Part shown: positions 37,869 to 46,789 of the stretch, piece after piece | Layout of the letters: the number at the start of each line of letters is the position of its first letter | How positions within the stretch are numbered: the first letter of the stretch is position 1 | Assembly (NCBI RefSeq): GCF_035207705.1 | Contig: NZ_CP128187.1 | Coordinates: 3,534,001-3,598,000, forward strand | Source: Maribacter sp. BPC-D8 | GTDB taxonomy: Bacteria > Bacteroidota > Bacteroidia > Flavobacteriales > Flavobacteriaceae | Direction of reading: 5' to 3' | DNA: 64,000 nucleotides | Position numbers and translations under genes: made by a program | Notes under the pieces: model-generated | What the model saw: the letters and a program-made list of their open reading frames with translations, nothing else | Told to the model about the DNA's origin: nothing | The model's database searches: none

Positions 37869-37976
37869 TTATAACATAAATAACTTTTTGGTAAGTCTTA
37901 GAAATCCACTAAAGAAGTCATTTCTATATACTTGAATTTTATGTTCGTTTGCTGTGTGATTAATTTGAGAATTCAT
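37869..37976 (-). CDS. Candidate 35-aa protein between scoB and its terminator
   Basis: An ATG-started ORF of 35 codons (MNSQINHTANEHKIQVYRND, then FFSGFLRLTKKLFML) ends 20 nt before a strong hairpin terminator. The C-terminal half is basic and amphipathic, a common shape for small membrane-associated proteins. A near -7 box (TATCTTTA) lies about 55 nt upstream. It has no clear ribosome-binding site, which is common in this phylum. It accounts for the otherwise empty 37632-38126 gap. Coding status is unproven; it could also be a long 3' UTR of scoB. Confidence 0.42.
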   Translation of the reverse strand: MNSQINHTANEHKIQVYRNDFFSGFLRLTKKLFML

Positions 37977-38126
37977 GACGGTTAAGCAATTAATAGGTTA
38001 TGGGTTTCATTGAGGTCTAAAGATACATCTGTTGTTCTCAAACATGACAATAAATGTTGTGTACTGAATATAACCTGTTGTGAAAAATATAAAAAGCTTA
38101 TTTCATCGATGATTTACCCAACCCTA

Positions 38127-38780
38127 CTAAACATTCATCTCTGCAACTTCTCCTCTAATTATCAGATTACCTTCAGTAGCAGCTTTAATATCTTCTACAG
38201 ATACACCAGGCGCTCTTTCTAACAGCAAAAAACCTTCTTCTACCACCGCAAGTACTGCCAAATTAGTTACTATCTTCTTAACACAACCTACCCCTGTTAA
38301 AGGGAGACTACATTTCTTTAATAGTTTAGACTCACCTGCTCTATTGGTATGCATCATAGCAACGATGATATTCTCTGCCGATGCTACAAGATCCATAGCA
38401 CCACCCATACCTTTAACCATTTTACCCGGAATTTTCCAGTTGGCTATATCACCATTTTCAGCAACTTCCATAGCACCAAGTATAGTAAGGTCTACATGTT
38501 TACCTCTAATCATAGCAAAACTCGTTGCAGAGTCAAAATAAGATGCACCAGGTAGCGCGGTAATAGTTTGCTTACCGGCATTTATTAAATCTGCGTCTTC
38601 TTCCCCTTCAAAAGGAAATGGACCCATACCAAGAATTCCGTTTTCACTTTGAAACTCTACACTAATATCATCACGAACATAATTAGCAACTAGCGTAGGA
38701 ATACCAATACCTAAATTTACATAATAACCGTCTTCCACTTCTTGTGCAATTCTCTTTGCAATTCCGTTTTTATCTAACAT
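38127..38780 (-). CDS. scoB: 3-oxoacid CoA-transferase subunit B
   Basis: 217 residues. The catalytic glutamate is Glu46 in FQSENGILGMGP; VNLGIGIPTLVANY and GAMDLVASAENIIVAMMH are family blocks. With subunit A it moves CoA from succinyl-CoA to acetoacetate, allowing use of ketone bodies and of leucine or fatty-acid carbon. It begins 4 bp after the scoA stop, so translation is coupled. Confidence 0.96.
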   Translation of the reverse strand: MLDKNGIAKRIAQEVEDGYYVNLGIGIPTLVANYVRDDISVEFQSENGILGMGPFPFEGEEDADLINAGKQTITALPGASYFDSATSFAMIRGKHVDLTILGAMEVAENGDIANWKIPGKMVKGMGGAMDLVASAENIIVAMMHTNRAGESKLLKKCSLPLTGVGCVKKIVTNLAVLAVVEEGFLLLERAPGVSVEDIKAATEGNLIIRGEVAEMNV

Positions 38781-38784
38781 GCTC

Positions 38785-39483
38785 TTATTTTTGACGTACC
38801 GTTCTTTGTTCTATTCTTTTCTCGTAATCTTTTCCTTGGAAAATTCGCTGCACGAATATTCCTGGAATATGTATTTGATTTGGATCTAATTCTCCTTCAG
38901 GTACTAGTTCTTCAACCTCAGCTACAGTAATTGTTGCCGCACCACACATACACGGATTAAAATTTCGTGCGGTCCCCTTAAATATTAAGTTACCAGCAGC
39001 ATCACCTTTCCAAGCTTTAACAAATGCAAAATCTGCCTTAAAAGCTTCTTCTAATATGTACATTTTACCATTGAATTCGCGTACTTCTTTTCCTTCAGCT
39101 ACTTCGGTTCCATACCCAGCCGGAGTGAAAAAAGCAGGAAAACCAGCTTGTGCAGCTCTACATTTTTCAGCCAATGTACCTTGTGGTGTTAGCTCAACAT
39201 CTAACTCTCCACTTAACATCTGTCGCTCAAATTCATCATTCTCGCCAACATAAGAAGAGATCATTTTTTTAATTTGATGTTGCTGCAACAATAATCCCAA
39301 GCCAAAATCATCAACTCCCGCATTATTAGAAATACAAGTGATGTCTTTTACACCTAATTTGACCAATTCACTTATCGCATTTTCAGGTATACCACAAAGT
39401 CCGAATCCCCCTAACATAAAGGTCATTCCGTCTTTTACTCCTGCTAATGCATCGGTTACGTTTGCTACTGTTTTACGTATCAT
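38785..39483 (-). CDS. scoA: 3-oxoacid CoA-transferase subunit A
   Basis: 232 residues with the CoA-transferase I signature near the N-terminus ([15 protein letters not shown]) and the internal blocks [13 protein letters not shown] and [25 protein letters not shown]. It forms the alpha part of the heteromeric succinyl-CoA:acetoacetate CoA-transferase with ScoB. First gene of scoA-scoB; the terminator of the PBP1a gene lies 55 bp upstream, so its promoter must lie within 39484-39537. Confidence 0.96.
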   Translation of the reverse strand: MIRKTVANVTDALAGVKDGMTFMLGGFGLCGIPENAISELVKLGVKDITCISNNAGVDDFGLGLLLQQHQIKKMISSYVGENDEFERQMLSGELDVELTPQGTLAEKCRAAQAGFPAFFTPAGYGTEVAEGKEVREFNGKMYILEEAFKADFAFVKAWKGDAAGNLIFKGTARNFNPCMCGAATITVAEVEELVPEGELDPNQIHIPGIFVQRIFQGKDYEKRIEQRTVRQK

Positions 39484-39537
39484 TTTTTATTAAATTATCT
39501 AGTCACTAAATTACCCATTTAAAATGGATAAAATAAA

Positions 39538-39567
39538 AAAAGGTCTTGGTTTGCACCAAGACCTTTT
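39538..39567 (-). terminator. Terminator of the ricT-gldH-PBP1a operon
   Basis: AAAAGGTCTTGGT pairs perfectly with ACCAAGACCTTTT across TTGC; on the minus strand a T-rich tract follows. It lies 22 nt after the PBP1a stop. Confidence 0.92.
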
Positions 39568-39588
39568 CATTATTACAATAGAATATGC

Positions 39589-41934
39589 CTAGAAATCTAA
39601 ATCTTCTAGATCATCTTCAATATCATTATCTTCTTTAATATCGGCTGCAAACTCATCGCAATTAATTTGTATAGACATATTGCTTGGCCTCTCAAAATCT
39701 TCTTTAGAAATACCTAACTCCTCATCAGCATAATTCTTGGTCATATACAAGCCCCAAATTGGCAATGCCATTGAAGCGCCTTGACCGTAGGTAATACTTT
39801 TAAAGTGAACCGCTCTTTCTTCACCACCTACCCAAACACCCGTAACTAGATTAGGAACCATACCCATAAACCAACCATCACTATTATTTTGTGTAGTACC
39901 TGTTTTACCTGCAATAGGATTCGTTAATTTATAAGGATACCCAGTAATAATTTCATCATACTCTTTTCTCCACTTATTATAACCAGTTGTACGTAAACGT
40001 GTACCAGAACCACCTTGAGTAACACCTTTCATTAAATCTAAAATAGCGTATGAAACATCTTTACTCAACACATCTTTAGTTTCAGGAACGTATTCGTATA
40101 AAACGGTACCATCTTTATTTTCTATACGGGTTACCATAACTGGTTTTACATATACCCCTTGGTTAGCAAAAGCACCATAAGCTCCTACCATCTCGTATAC
40201 ATTTACATCTACAGTACCTAAAGCAATTGCGGGTACTTCTAGAATATCTCCGCTCAAACCTAAGTTACGCACCATACTAACCACAGATTTCGGACCTACC
40301 TCATCTATTAATTGTGCAGTTATAGTATTTATAGAATTTGCCAATGCCTTTTTTAAAGTATAGCTATTACCCGAATATTTAAGATTAGAATTTCTTGGGC
40401 ACCATGGTTCCATATTACCATGCTTACCCGCTTCAATACAGTATTGCGTATCTGGGCGAGTTTCACAAGGTGATAGTCGTAATTGATCTATTGCTGCTGC
40501 ATAAACAAAAGGTTTAAAAGTAGAACCTGCCTGTCTTGACCCCATAATAACATTATCATACTGAAAATGCTTATAATTGATACCACCGACCCATGCCTTA
40601 ACATGACCTGTTTGTGGCTCCATAGACATCATTGCAGTTCTTAAAAAAGTCTTGTAATAACGAATAGAATCTCTTGGTGTAAGAATGGTATCTTTTTCTT
40701 TAGTCGGACTTTTCCAATCAAAAACCGTCATTTCGGTCTTTTTATCAAACGACTCGCGAATCTCTTTTTCAGATTTTCCGGAAGCCTTCATGATTTTCCA
40801 ACGATCAGAATTCTTCATGGCACGTTCCATAATACCCTTCGTTTCCTCTGGAGTAATATCTAAGAAAGGTGCTGTCTTATTTCTATCTGGTGTATTTTGA
40901 TGAAAAAATTCCGCTTGTAATTTTGTCATGTGCTCATTGACTGCTTCTTCTGCATTAGCCTGCATTTTAGAGTCAATGGTAGTGTAGATTTTCAGTCCGT
41001 CTAAATACAGATTATACTTATCTGGCTCATCACCTATCGCAGGTTTTGGGTTCTTATTTATCCAACCCTTCATAAAACGTTGCAAATACATTCTAAAGTA
41101 AGTTGCTAAACCAACACTATGCGTTTCTGGATTATAATTGATATCCATCTTCATGGCCTGTAGGGAATCTTTCTCTACTTCAGAGATGAAATCGTATTTA
41201 GCCATTTGAGCTAAAACCACATCTCTACGTTTCTTCACCATTTCTTCCCTACGCATAGGATTAAAAAGTGATGAGTTTTTGAACATACCTACCAACATGG
41301 CAGACTCTTCGACTTTAAGGTCTTTTGGTTCTTTACCAAAATAAATACGAGCAGCAGAACGAATACCATCGGCATTATTACCAAAATCATAGATATTAAA
41401 GTACATACTAATGATTTCTTCTTTAGTATAGCTACGCTCTAATCTTATTGCTAAGACCCATTCCTTTATTTTTTGCTGAATAGTTTCTAACTTATTTCTA
41501 GAACGAACCCCTACAAAAAGTTGACGTGCCAGTTGCTGAGAAATGGTACTGGCCCCACCTTTACTACCTAAATATGCGAATGCCCTAACAGTACCTCTGG
41601 CATCAATACCTGAATGATCTTTAAAACGCGCATCTTCAGTTGCTATTAAAGCATTTACCAAGTTATCTGGTAATTCTTCGAACTTTACATCGGTACGGTT
41701 ATCATCTAAATAGAATTTACCCAACAAGTTACCATCAGAAGAGATGATTTGTGAGGCTAAATTTGTCTGCGGATTTTCTAAATACTCGTAAGAAGGCAGT
41801 TCGCCGAAAAGTCCCCAAGAAGCGGATAGGAAAATTAATGCCACAATAGCAATACCTGACCCAAACAAAATCCAAAACCATAATATGAATTTCGAAAAAC
41901 TATTCGTTGTTTTTTTCTTTACCTCTTTTGCCAT
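39589..41934 (-). CDS. Bifunctional penicillin-binding protein 1A
   Basis: 781 residues. A cytoplasmic Lys-rich start and a single membrane helix (about 17-38) are followed by a GT51 glycosyltransferase domain with catalytic Glu100 (ATEDARFKDHSG) and GGASTISQQLARQL. The transpeptidase domain has Ser471-T-F-K474, Ser534-I-N536 and Lys677-T-G-T. It polymerises and cross-links peptidoglycan from the inner-membrane outer face. The acidic C-terminal tail (DIKEDNDIEDDLEDLDF) has no assigned role. It starts 3 bp after gldH in the same operon. Confidence 0.96.
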   Translation of the reverse strand: MAKEVKKKTTNSFSKFILWFWILFGSGIAIVALIFLSASWGLFGELPSYEYLENPQTNLASQIISSDGNLLGKFYLDDNRTDVKFEELPDNLVNALIATEDARFKDHSGIDARGTVRAFAYLGSKGGASTISQQLARQLFVGVRSRNKLETIQQKIKEWVLAIRLERSYTKEEIISMYFNIYDFGNNADGIRSAARIYFGKEPKDLKVEESAMLVGMFKNSSLFNPMRREEMVKKRRDVVLAQMAKYDFISEVEKDSLQAMKMDINYNPETHSVGLATYFRMYLQRFMKGWINKNPKPAIGDEPDKYNLYLDGLKIYTTIDSKMQANAEEAVNEHMTKLQAEFFHQNTPDRNKTAPFLDITPEETKGIMERAMKNSDRWKIMKASGKSEKEIRESFDKKTEMTVFDWKSPTKEKDTILTPRDSIRYYKTFLRTAMMSMEPQTGHVKAWVGGINYKHFQYDNVIMGSRQAGSTFKPFVYAAAIDQLRLSPCETRPDTQYCIEAGKHGNMEPWCPRNSNLKYSGNSYTLKKALANSINTITAQLIDEVGPKSVVSMVRNLGLSGDILEVPAIALGTVDVNVYEMVGAYGAFANQGVYVKPVMVTRIENKDGTVLYEYVPETKDVLSKDVSYAILDLMKGVTQGGSGTRLRTTGYNKWRKEYDEIITGYPYKLTNPIAGKTGTTQNNSDGWFMGMVPNLVTGVWVGGEERAVHFKSITYGQGASMALPIWGLYMTKNYADEELGISKEDFERPSNMSIQINCDEFAADIKEDNDIEDDLEDLDF

Positions 41935-41937
41935 TGT

Positions 41938-42423
41938 TTACGGGGTGCTTTTTGTTACTTCTATACCTACATCGGTAATACCTTCTAGCCCAATTATACC
42001 AGAAACATTACCATTTTTACGCATCGCCTGCGATACCTCTATAGTATATACGCCAGAAGATGAAAAAACGATTTTTTCTTTATACCATAATTTATTTTCT
42101 TTGATGCTACCATTACCCTTGCCTAGCCAAGTGCCATCTGGTAACGACATCGCATACTCTAAAGTGTCTTTGGTTACTTCGCCCTCAGGCGTAGTCAATG
42201 CTGCAATAATAAATAGATTGCTATAAGGAAAAGTATTGTCATTGCGAACGTTGATGAAAATATCATGAGCCGCAATAGTATCCATTTTAGAAAGTGAAAA
42301 TTCCAGCACATTATCTTTGTTCCAAACACCGTCTTCTAGAGTTCGGTACTCGGTTTTGATAATATTGCTGTCACAAGAAGCAAAGAGCACTAGTGCTAAA
42401 AAACAACAAGATATACTACGCAT
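41938..42423 (-). CDS. gldH: Gliding motility lipoprotein GldH
   Basis: 161 residues from MRSISCCF. A lipoprotein signal ends LFASC (Cys17), followed by the GldH domain: TEYRTLEDGVWNKDNVLEF, INVRNDNTFPYSNLFI, LPDGTWLGKGNGSI and AMRKNGNVSGIIGLEGITDVG. GldH is needed for gliding, which in this phylum is powered with the type IX secretion machinery. The frame is open 31 codons further upstream but that part only mirrors the Asn/Arg-rich tail of the neighbouring gene in another frame. The chosen ATG overlaps the upstream gene by 8 bp. Confidence 0.93.
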   Translation of the reverse strand: MRSISCCFLALVLFASCDSNIIKTEYRTLEDGVWNKDNVLEFSLSKMDTIAAHDIFINVRNDNTFPYSNLFIIAALTTPEGEVTKDTLEYAMSLPDGTWLGKGNGSIKENKLWYKEKIVFSSSGVYTIEVSQAMRKNGNVSGIIGLEGITDVGIEVTKSTP

Positions 42424-43612
42424 CTTTCTTCTGATTTCTATTACGATTGCTGTTCTTGTTCTTATTTCGGTTGCGGTTTTTGTTCTTATTCCTATTTTTA
42501 TTATTGTTTCCGCCACCTTTTGGTCTATCGAAACGTGTAAGGCTATCTTGCCCTACTACATTTTCGAAAACTACTTTTTCTTCAACGGCAATTTCCATTG
42601 CGTACATCTCCAAACTAGCTACTTTCTCTTTATTTTTATTCTTCTCTAAAATTTCGTTAACCTGATCTTTAGAAAGCACATGCCAATTAGCAGGATCATC
42701 TCTATATGAAAACCATAGCATTTCTTTAAAAATATCAGTTTTCTGACAGAAAGCGAGTCCTTTTTCAGTAGACAATTTTGTGTCTTGAGCAGGAAAATCT
42801 TTAAGAGCATCTACATAGACGTCTAGCTCATAATTCAAACAACACTTCAATTTACCACATTGACCTGCAAGCTTTTGCGGATTCAATGATAATTGTTGGT
42901 AACGTGCTGCAGAAGTACTTACAGACCTAAAATCTGTTAACCATGTTGAACAACACAACTCTCTACCACAAGATCCGATACCGCCAAGCCTTTGTGCTTC
43001 TTGACGATACCCAATTTGACGCATTTCGATACGAATACCGAACGCCTTTGCCATGTCTTTTATCAACTGACGAAAATCTACACGTTCATCGGCTGTATAG
43101 TAAAAAGTAGCTTTAGACCCATCACCTTGAAACTCTACATCAGAGATCTTCATTTGAAGCTTTAAAATAATAGCGATTTCACGCGCTCTTTTCTTAATTT
43201 CTTCTTCTCGATCTCTACATTTTTGCCAAATATCTATATCTTTCTGACTCGCTTTTCTGTAAACTTTCGGAGCTTCTTCTTCAGTAAAAGATACCTTCTT
43301 TCGCTTCATTTGCACACGCACAAGTTCACCAGTTAAGGTAACCATACCTATGTCATGACCTGAAAGTGCTTGTGTGGCAACTATATCGCCAATGGAAAGT
43401 GAAAGATTCTCTGTGTTCTGAAAAAATTCTTTTCTACTATTTTTAAATCGAACTTCAACAAAATCGAATGGTCGTTCCCCATTAGGGAGCGACATATTTG
43501 AAAGCCAGTCAAAGACTGTCAGTTTATTGCAACCATCTGTACCGCAAGTACCGTTATTCTTGCATCCCTTTGGTTGTCCATCCTTACCGGTAGAACAACT
43601 ACTACAACTCAT
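42416..43612 (-). CDS. PSP1-domain protein, RicT/YaaT-like, with an Asn/Lys/Arg-rich tail
   Basis: 398 residues. The N-terminus is Cys-rich (CSSCSTG, later CGTDGCNK), then a PSP1 domain containing the conserved SCGRELCCSTWL and GQCGKLKCCLNYE cysteine blocks. In Bacillus, RicT with RicA and RicF binds [4Fe-4S] clusters and affects RNA processing; whether that applies here is unknown because no RicA or RicF homologue is adjacent. The last 35 residues are almost only Asn, Lys and Arg, a low-complexity tail suited to RNA binding. It heads the operon with gldH and PBP1a. Confidence 0.9.
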   Translation of the reverse strand: MSCSSCSTGKDGQPKGCKNNGTCGTDGCNKLTVFDWLSNMSLPNGERPFDFVEVRFKNSRKEFFQNTENLSLSIGDIVATQALSGHDIGMVTLTGELVRVQMKRKKVSFTEEEAPKVYRKASQKDIDIWQKCRDREEEIKKRAREIAIILKLQMKISDVEFQGDGSKATFYYTADERVDFRQLIKDMAKAFGIRIEMRQIGYRQEAQRLGGIGSCGRELCCSTWLTDFRSVSTSAARYQQLSLNPQKLAGQCGKLKCCLNYELDVYVDALKDFPAQDTKLSTEKGLAFCQKTDIFKEMLWFSYRDDPANWHVLSKDQVNEILEKNKNKEKVASLEMYAMEIAVEEKVVFENVVGQDSLTRFDRPKGGGNNNKNRNKNKNRNRNKNKNSNRNRNQKKDA

Positions 43613-43777
43613 ATTATATATATTGGTTTGGTCGAATTATATAAAATTCACCAAAAAAGGTTCATAAAAAACTTATAGGTAAAGATACAGTTTTTTTAAT
43701 GTGAAATAAAAGTGAAATTAGCGGTGAAGGTTTTAAATAGCGACTTTACCAATAACCTAAGAGCATTTTAAAAACAT

Positions 43778-43806
43778 AAAAAGGCAACGAAAAACGTTGC
43801 CTTTTT
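43778..43806 (-). terminator. Terminator of trhO
   Basis: AAAAAGGCAACG pairs perfectly with CGTTGCCTTTTT across five A. On the minus strand it lies 50 nt after the trhO stop and is followed by a T-rich run. The remaining part of the 243-bp gap shows only a near -7 box (TATCTTTA) for the ricT-like gene. Confidence 0.92.
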
Positions 43807-43855
43807 ATAATGTATCGTATAGTTTAATGACTTAAACCTTATGGAATCTTAAAGC

Positions 43856-44887
43856 CTACTTTTTAAACTTCAGCACTTCTGATCGGCCTTTTTTAAATAT
43901 CTTATTGCTTACAACCTTACCTTTTCTCAACGCTTTTTGTTCTTCAAAAGGTAATTCATGCACTTCTTTACAACCGTCTGAACAGCAATTATTCATTTTT
44001 TCTGCACAAGATGGGCATTGAATAAATAATAAATGACAAGCTTCATTAGCACAATTTACATGTTCATCGCAAGACTCGCCACATTGATGGCAGTTGGCAA
44101 TAACGTCATCACTAATACGCTCTCCCCTTCTGTGATCAAAAACAAAATTCTTACCCTTGAATTTATTTTCAAGATAGTTTTTCTCTACTTGTCGGGTGTA
44201 TTCAATGATTCCGCCTTCTAGTTGATATACCTGCTCAAAACCTTTGTGCTTGTAATAAGCACTGGCTTTTTCGCAACGAATTCCGCCAGTACAATACATT
44301 ACCAGTTTCTTATCCTTTTTATGATCTGCTAAATCGCGTTCAATAATATCTAATGAATCTCTAAACGTATCAACATCGGGTGTTACGGCATTTTTAAAGT
44401 GCCCTATTTCACTTTCATAATGGTTTCGCATATCTACCAAAACCGTATCTGGATCTTCAATAAGTTCATTGAACCGTTCTGCACCTACGTGAATACCTTT
44501 ATTGGTGACATCAAAAGAATTATCTTCTAATCCGTCAGCTACAATCTTATTTCTGACTTTCACTTTTAACTTTAAAAAAGAAAGGTTGTCTTGTTCAATG
44601 GCAATATTGAGTCGCACATTCTCTAGAAAAGAAATACTATCTAGATGTTCTTTAAAAACATTGAAGTTTTCAGCTGGCACAGAAAGCTGAGCATTTATAC
44701 CCTCGTGGGCAACATAAATTCGCCCAAGAACATCCATATCGTTCCAGTTGATAAAAAGGTGGTTTCTAAAAATGTTGGTATTACCAATGTGTGCATAGGT
44801 ATAGAAAGAGATAGTAAGGCGTTCCTTACCCGCTTCTTCAATTAAAGCTGCTCTTTCTATTGCACTTAACGTATTGTACAGTTGCAT
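43856..44887 (-). CDS. trhO: tRNA uridine(34) hydroxylase TrhO (YceA-type rhodanese)
   Basis: 343 residues. An N-terminal acylphosphatase-like/UPF0176 domain (FYTYAHIGNTNIFRN, VAHEGINAQLSVP) precedes a rhodanese domain with active-site Cys199 (VMYCTGGIRCEKA). The C-terminus adds a Cys/His-rich zinc-binding tail (CHQCGESCDEH, then further CxxC pairs). TrhO hydroxylates U34 of certain tRNAs as a first step to 5-carboxymethoxyuridine-type modification, without needing metals in relatives. It is monocistronic with a -7 box about 60 nt upstream. Confidence 0.93.
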   Translation of the reverse strand: MQLYNTLSAIERAALIEEAGKERLTISFYTYAHIGNTNIFRNHLFINWNDMDVLGRIYVAHEGINAQLSVPAENFNVFKEHLDSISFLENVRLNIAIEQDNLSFLKLKVKVRNKIVADGLEDNSFDVTNKGIHVGAERFNELIEDPDTVLVDMRNHYESEIGHFKNAVTPDVDTFRDSLDIIERDLADHKKDKKLVMYCTGGIRCEKASAYYKHKGFEQVYQLEGGIIEYTRQVEKNYLENKFKGKNFVFDHRRGERISDDVIANCHQCGESCDEHVNCANEACHLLFIQCPSCAEKMNNCCSDGCKEVHELPFEEQKALRKGKVVSNKIFKKGRSEVLKFKK

Positions 44888-44947
44888 GCTATACTAATAA
44901 TTTAAGTCTGCCAACAGGCAGAAGGTTTATAGAAAAATTTTAAAGGG

Positions 44948-44955
44948 CAAAAATA
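44948..44955 (-). promoter_or_regulatory. -7 box (TATTTTTG) of trhO
   Basis: A full TAnnTTTG match on the minus strand, 60 nt before the start codon. The leader in between can form a small hairpin from TCTGCC/GGCAGA near 44909-44924. Confidence 0.5.
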
Positions 44956-45013
44956 ACTATAATATTGAAAAATGCACCTATTTTATTAAGCTTAACCACT
45001 TTACTTCATAAAA

Positions 45014-45042
45014 AAAGAGCCTTGCTTATTACAAGACTCTTT
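45014..45042 (-). terminator. Imperfect terminator left behind a gene remnant
   Basis: AAAGAG-C-CTTG pairs with CAAG-A-CTCTTT with one mismatch around a 7-nt loop; on the minus strand it ends in T6. It sits 5 nt after the stop of the decayed membrane-protein remnant, in the position a normal terminator would hold. Confidence 0.7.
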
Positions 45043-45047
45043 ATCGA

Positions 45048-45161
45048 CTATTCCATTTTTTTCTTTTTCATAGCATTCTTAAAGAATAGAAAAAGGATAT
45101 AGCCACCTATAATCGCCGACACTAAAAACAGCGATTTATAACCAATGAAGTAACTTCTATT
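45048..45161 (-). pseudogene. Remnant of a membrane-transporter C-terminus
   Basis: The minus strand encodes, without a start codon, YFIGYKSLFLVSAIIGGYIL, then FLFFKNAMKKKKME and a stop: a hydrophobic membrane helix with a basic tail, as at the C-terminus of many MFS-type transporters. An in-frame TAA lies four codons upstream of this stretch, then a further 13 open codons (IDYATILGNYYLL) up to a TGA. The rest has been replaced by the recA promoter region. The terminator downstream is preserved. Family identity is a guess. Confidence 0.6.
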
Positions 45162-45260
45162 TTATAAAAGATAGTAATTGCCTAAAATGGTTGCGTAATC
45201 GATTCAATATTATTCAAATCAAAAAAGATTTGGTAATTTAGCTTTCCAAAAAAATAGAAA

Positions 45261-46268
45261 ATGAGTTCTGAAAAAGAAGCAAAATTAAAAGCATTAAAGT
45301 TGACCCTTGACAAAATGGATAAGACCTATGGTAAGGGCGCTGTAATGAAATTGGGAGATAGTGTTGTTGCAGATGTTGAAGTGATACCTTCTGGCTCATT
45401 AGGTTTAGATATTGCCTTAGGCGTAGGGGGTTACCCAAGAGGTCGTGTAGTTGAAATATACGGACCAGAATCTTCAGGTAAAACAACCTTGACTTTACAC
45501 GCTATAGCAGAAGCACAAAAAAAAGGAGGTATTGCTGCATTTATTGATGCTGAGCATGCTTTTGACCGTTTTTACGCTCAAAAACTTGGTGTTGATATAG
45601 ATAACCTAATTATTTCTCAACCAGATAACGGTGAGCAAGGATTAGAGATTGCAGATAACTTAATTCGTTCTGGAGCAATCGATATTGTAGTAATAGATTC
45701 AGTTGCAGCATTGACACCAAAAAGTGAAATTGAAGGTGAAATGGGAGATTCTAAAATGGGACTTCACGCACGTTTAATGTCACAAGCACTTAGAAAACTA
45801 ACCGGTTCTATCAGTAAAACAAATTGTACTGTTATATTCATTAACCAATTACGTGAAAAAATTGGTGTAATGTTCGGTAACCCAGAAACTACTACCGGTG
45901 GTAATGCACTTAAATTTTACGCATCTGTTCGTTTAGATATTAGAAGATCTACACAAATAAAAGATACCGATGGTAATGTTCAAGGTAACAAGACCAGAGT
46001 TAAAGTTGTTAAGAATAAAGTTGCACCACCTTTCCGTACCACTGAATTTGATATTATGTATGGTGAAGGTATTTCTAAAGTTGGTGAAGTTATCGACCTA
46101 GGGGTTGAATACGAAATTATAAAAAAGAGCGGATCATGGTTTAGCTATGGCGACACAAAATTAGGTCAAGGTCGTGATGCGGTTAAAAACATACTTTTAG
46201 ATAATCCTGAATTATTTGAGGAATTAGATGGTAAAATTAGAGAAGCCATTGCAGCCTTAAATGCTTAA
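45261..46268 (+). CDS. recA: Recombinase RecA
   Basis: 335 residues. Walker A GPESSGKT at 68-75, the FIDAEHAFD stretch, [22 protein letters not shown] and the L2-containing [21 protein letters not shown] are all standard. RecA drives homologous recombination and repair in the cytosol. It is slightly short at the C-terminus, as usual in Bacteroidota. The 373-bp gap upstream holds the trhO promoter and a decayed gene; I see no LexA-type box. Confidence 0.98.
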   Translation: MSSEKEAKLKALKLTLDKMDKTYGKGAVMKLGDSVVADVEVIPSGSLGLDIALGVGGYPRGRVVEIYGPESSGKTTLTLHAIAEAQKKGGIAAFIDAEHAFDRFYAQKLGVDIDNLIISQPDNGEQGLEIADNLIRSGAIDIVVIDSVAALTPKSEIEGEMGDSKMGLHARLMSQALRKLTGSISKTNCTVIFINQLREKIGVMFGNPETTTGGNALKFYASVRLDIRRSTQIKDTDGNVQGNKTRVKVVKNKVAPPFRTTEFDIMYGEGISKVGEVIDLGVEYEIIKKSGSWFSYGDTKLGQGRDAVKNILLDNPELFEELDGKIREAIAALNA

Positions 46269-46348
46269 ATTCAGTTTTATTTAAGTAAACATAAATGAAT
46301 TAACGCAACCATTGTACTTGATTTTCATCCTATAGACAAAACAGTTAT

Positions 46349-46774
46349 ATGATGAGAAATAAGATGATGCTGTTGACCTTGGTCATAGCATTTATTTGCA
46401 ATGGTTGTTCTATTGATGATGATGAAGCCAATTTCCATTTTACAGCATTGGAGATTGTCGATGCAGAAGTACCAGAATCTTTTATTCTTAATGAGACTTA
46501 TAAGATTTCTGTAAATTATTTAAAACCCGATAGTTGTACATACTATGAAGGTTTTGACGTTGTTAAAGATTCCCTGACCACTAGAAGTGTTGTTGCCATT
46601 GGGGCAGTAAGAACTGATATTGATGATTGTATGGAAGAATTAATTCAAGAAACGGCGTCTTTCAACTTCCAGGTAATTTATACCGAACCCTATACATTTA
46701 AATTTTACAAAGGCGATAATAGCGACGGAGAAGCAGAATATATGGAAATTGTCGTTCCAGTAAACAACCCTTAA
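46349..46774 (+). CDS. Lipoprotein upstream of an ECF sigma gene
   Basis: 141 residues. The signal peptide ends CNGC, with the lipid-bearing Cys20. The mature protein (acidic, with three more Cys in DSCTYYEG and DDCMEEL) consists of predicted beta-strands, compatible with an immunoglobulin-like domain; no known family is recognised. It is 15 bp upstream of the sigma factor gene, which makes co-transcription very likely. A sensor or ligand-binding role in the adjacent signalling unit is an inference from position. Confidence 0.72.
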   Translation: MMRNKMMLLTLVIAFICNGCSIDDDEANFHFTALEIVDAEVPESFILNETYKISVNYLKPDSCTYYEGFDVVKDSLTTRSVVAIGAVRTDIDDCMEELIQETASFNFQVIYTEPYTFKFYKGDNSDGEAEYMEIVVPVNNP

Positions 46775-46789
46775 AACAACCAACCATTT

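Noticed and set aside
41885..42226. Plus-strand ORF opposite gldH and the PBP1a start
   Set aside because: It is a shadow: the minus strand carries GldH with lipobox and family motifs, and the plus-strand peptide has no recognisable domain.
42424..42516. N-terminal extension of GldH (31 codons, Arg/Thr/Ile-rich)
   Set aside because: It only mirrors the Asn/Lys/Arg-repeat tail of the ricT-like gene in another frame and would bury the lipoprotein signal.
44909..44924. TCTGCC/GGCAGA hairpin before trhO as a riboswitch or operator
   Set aside because: Only a 6-bp stem with no wider conserved fold visible; noted in the promoter entry but not called.
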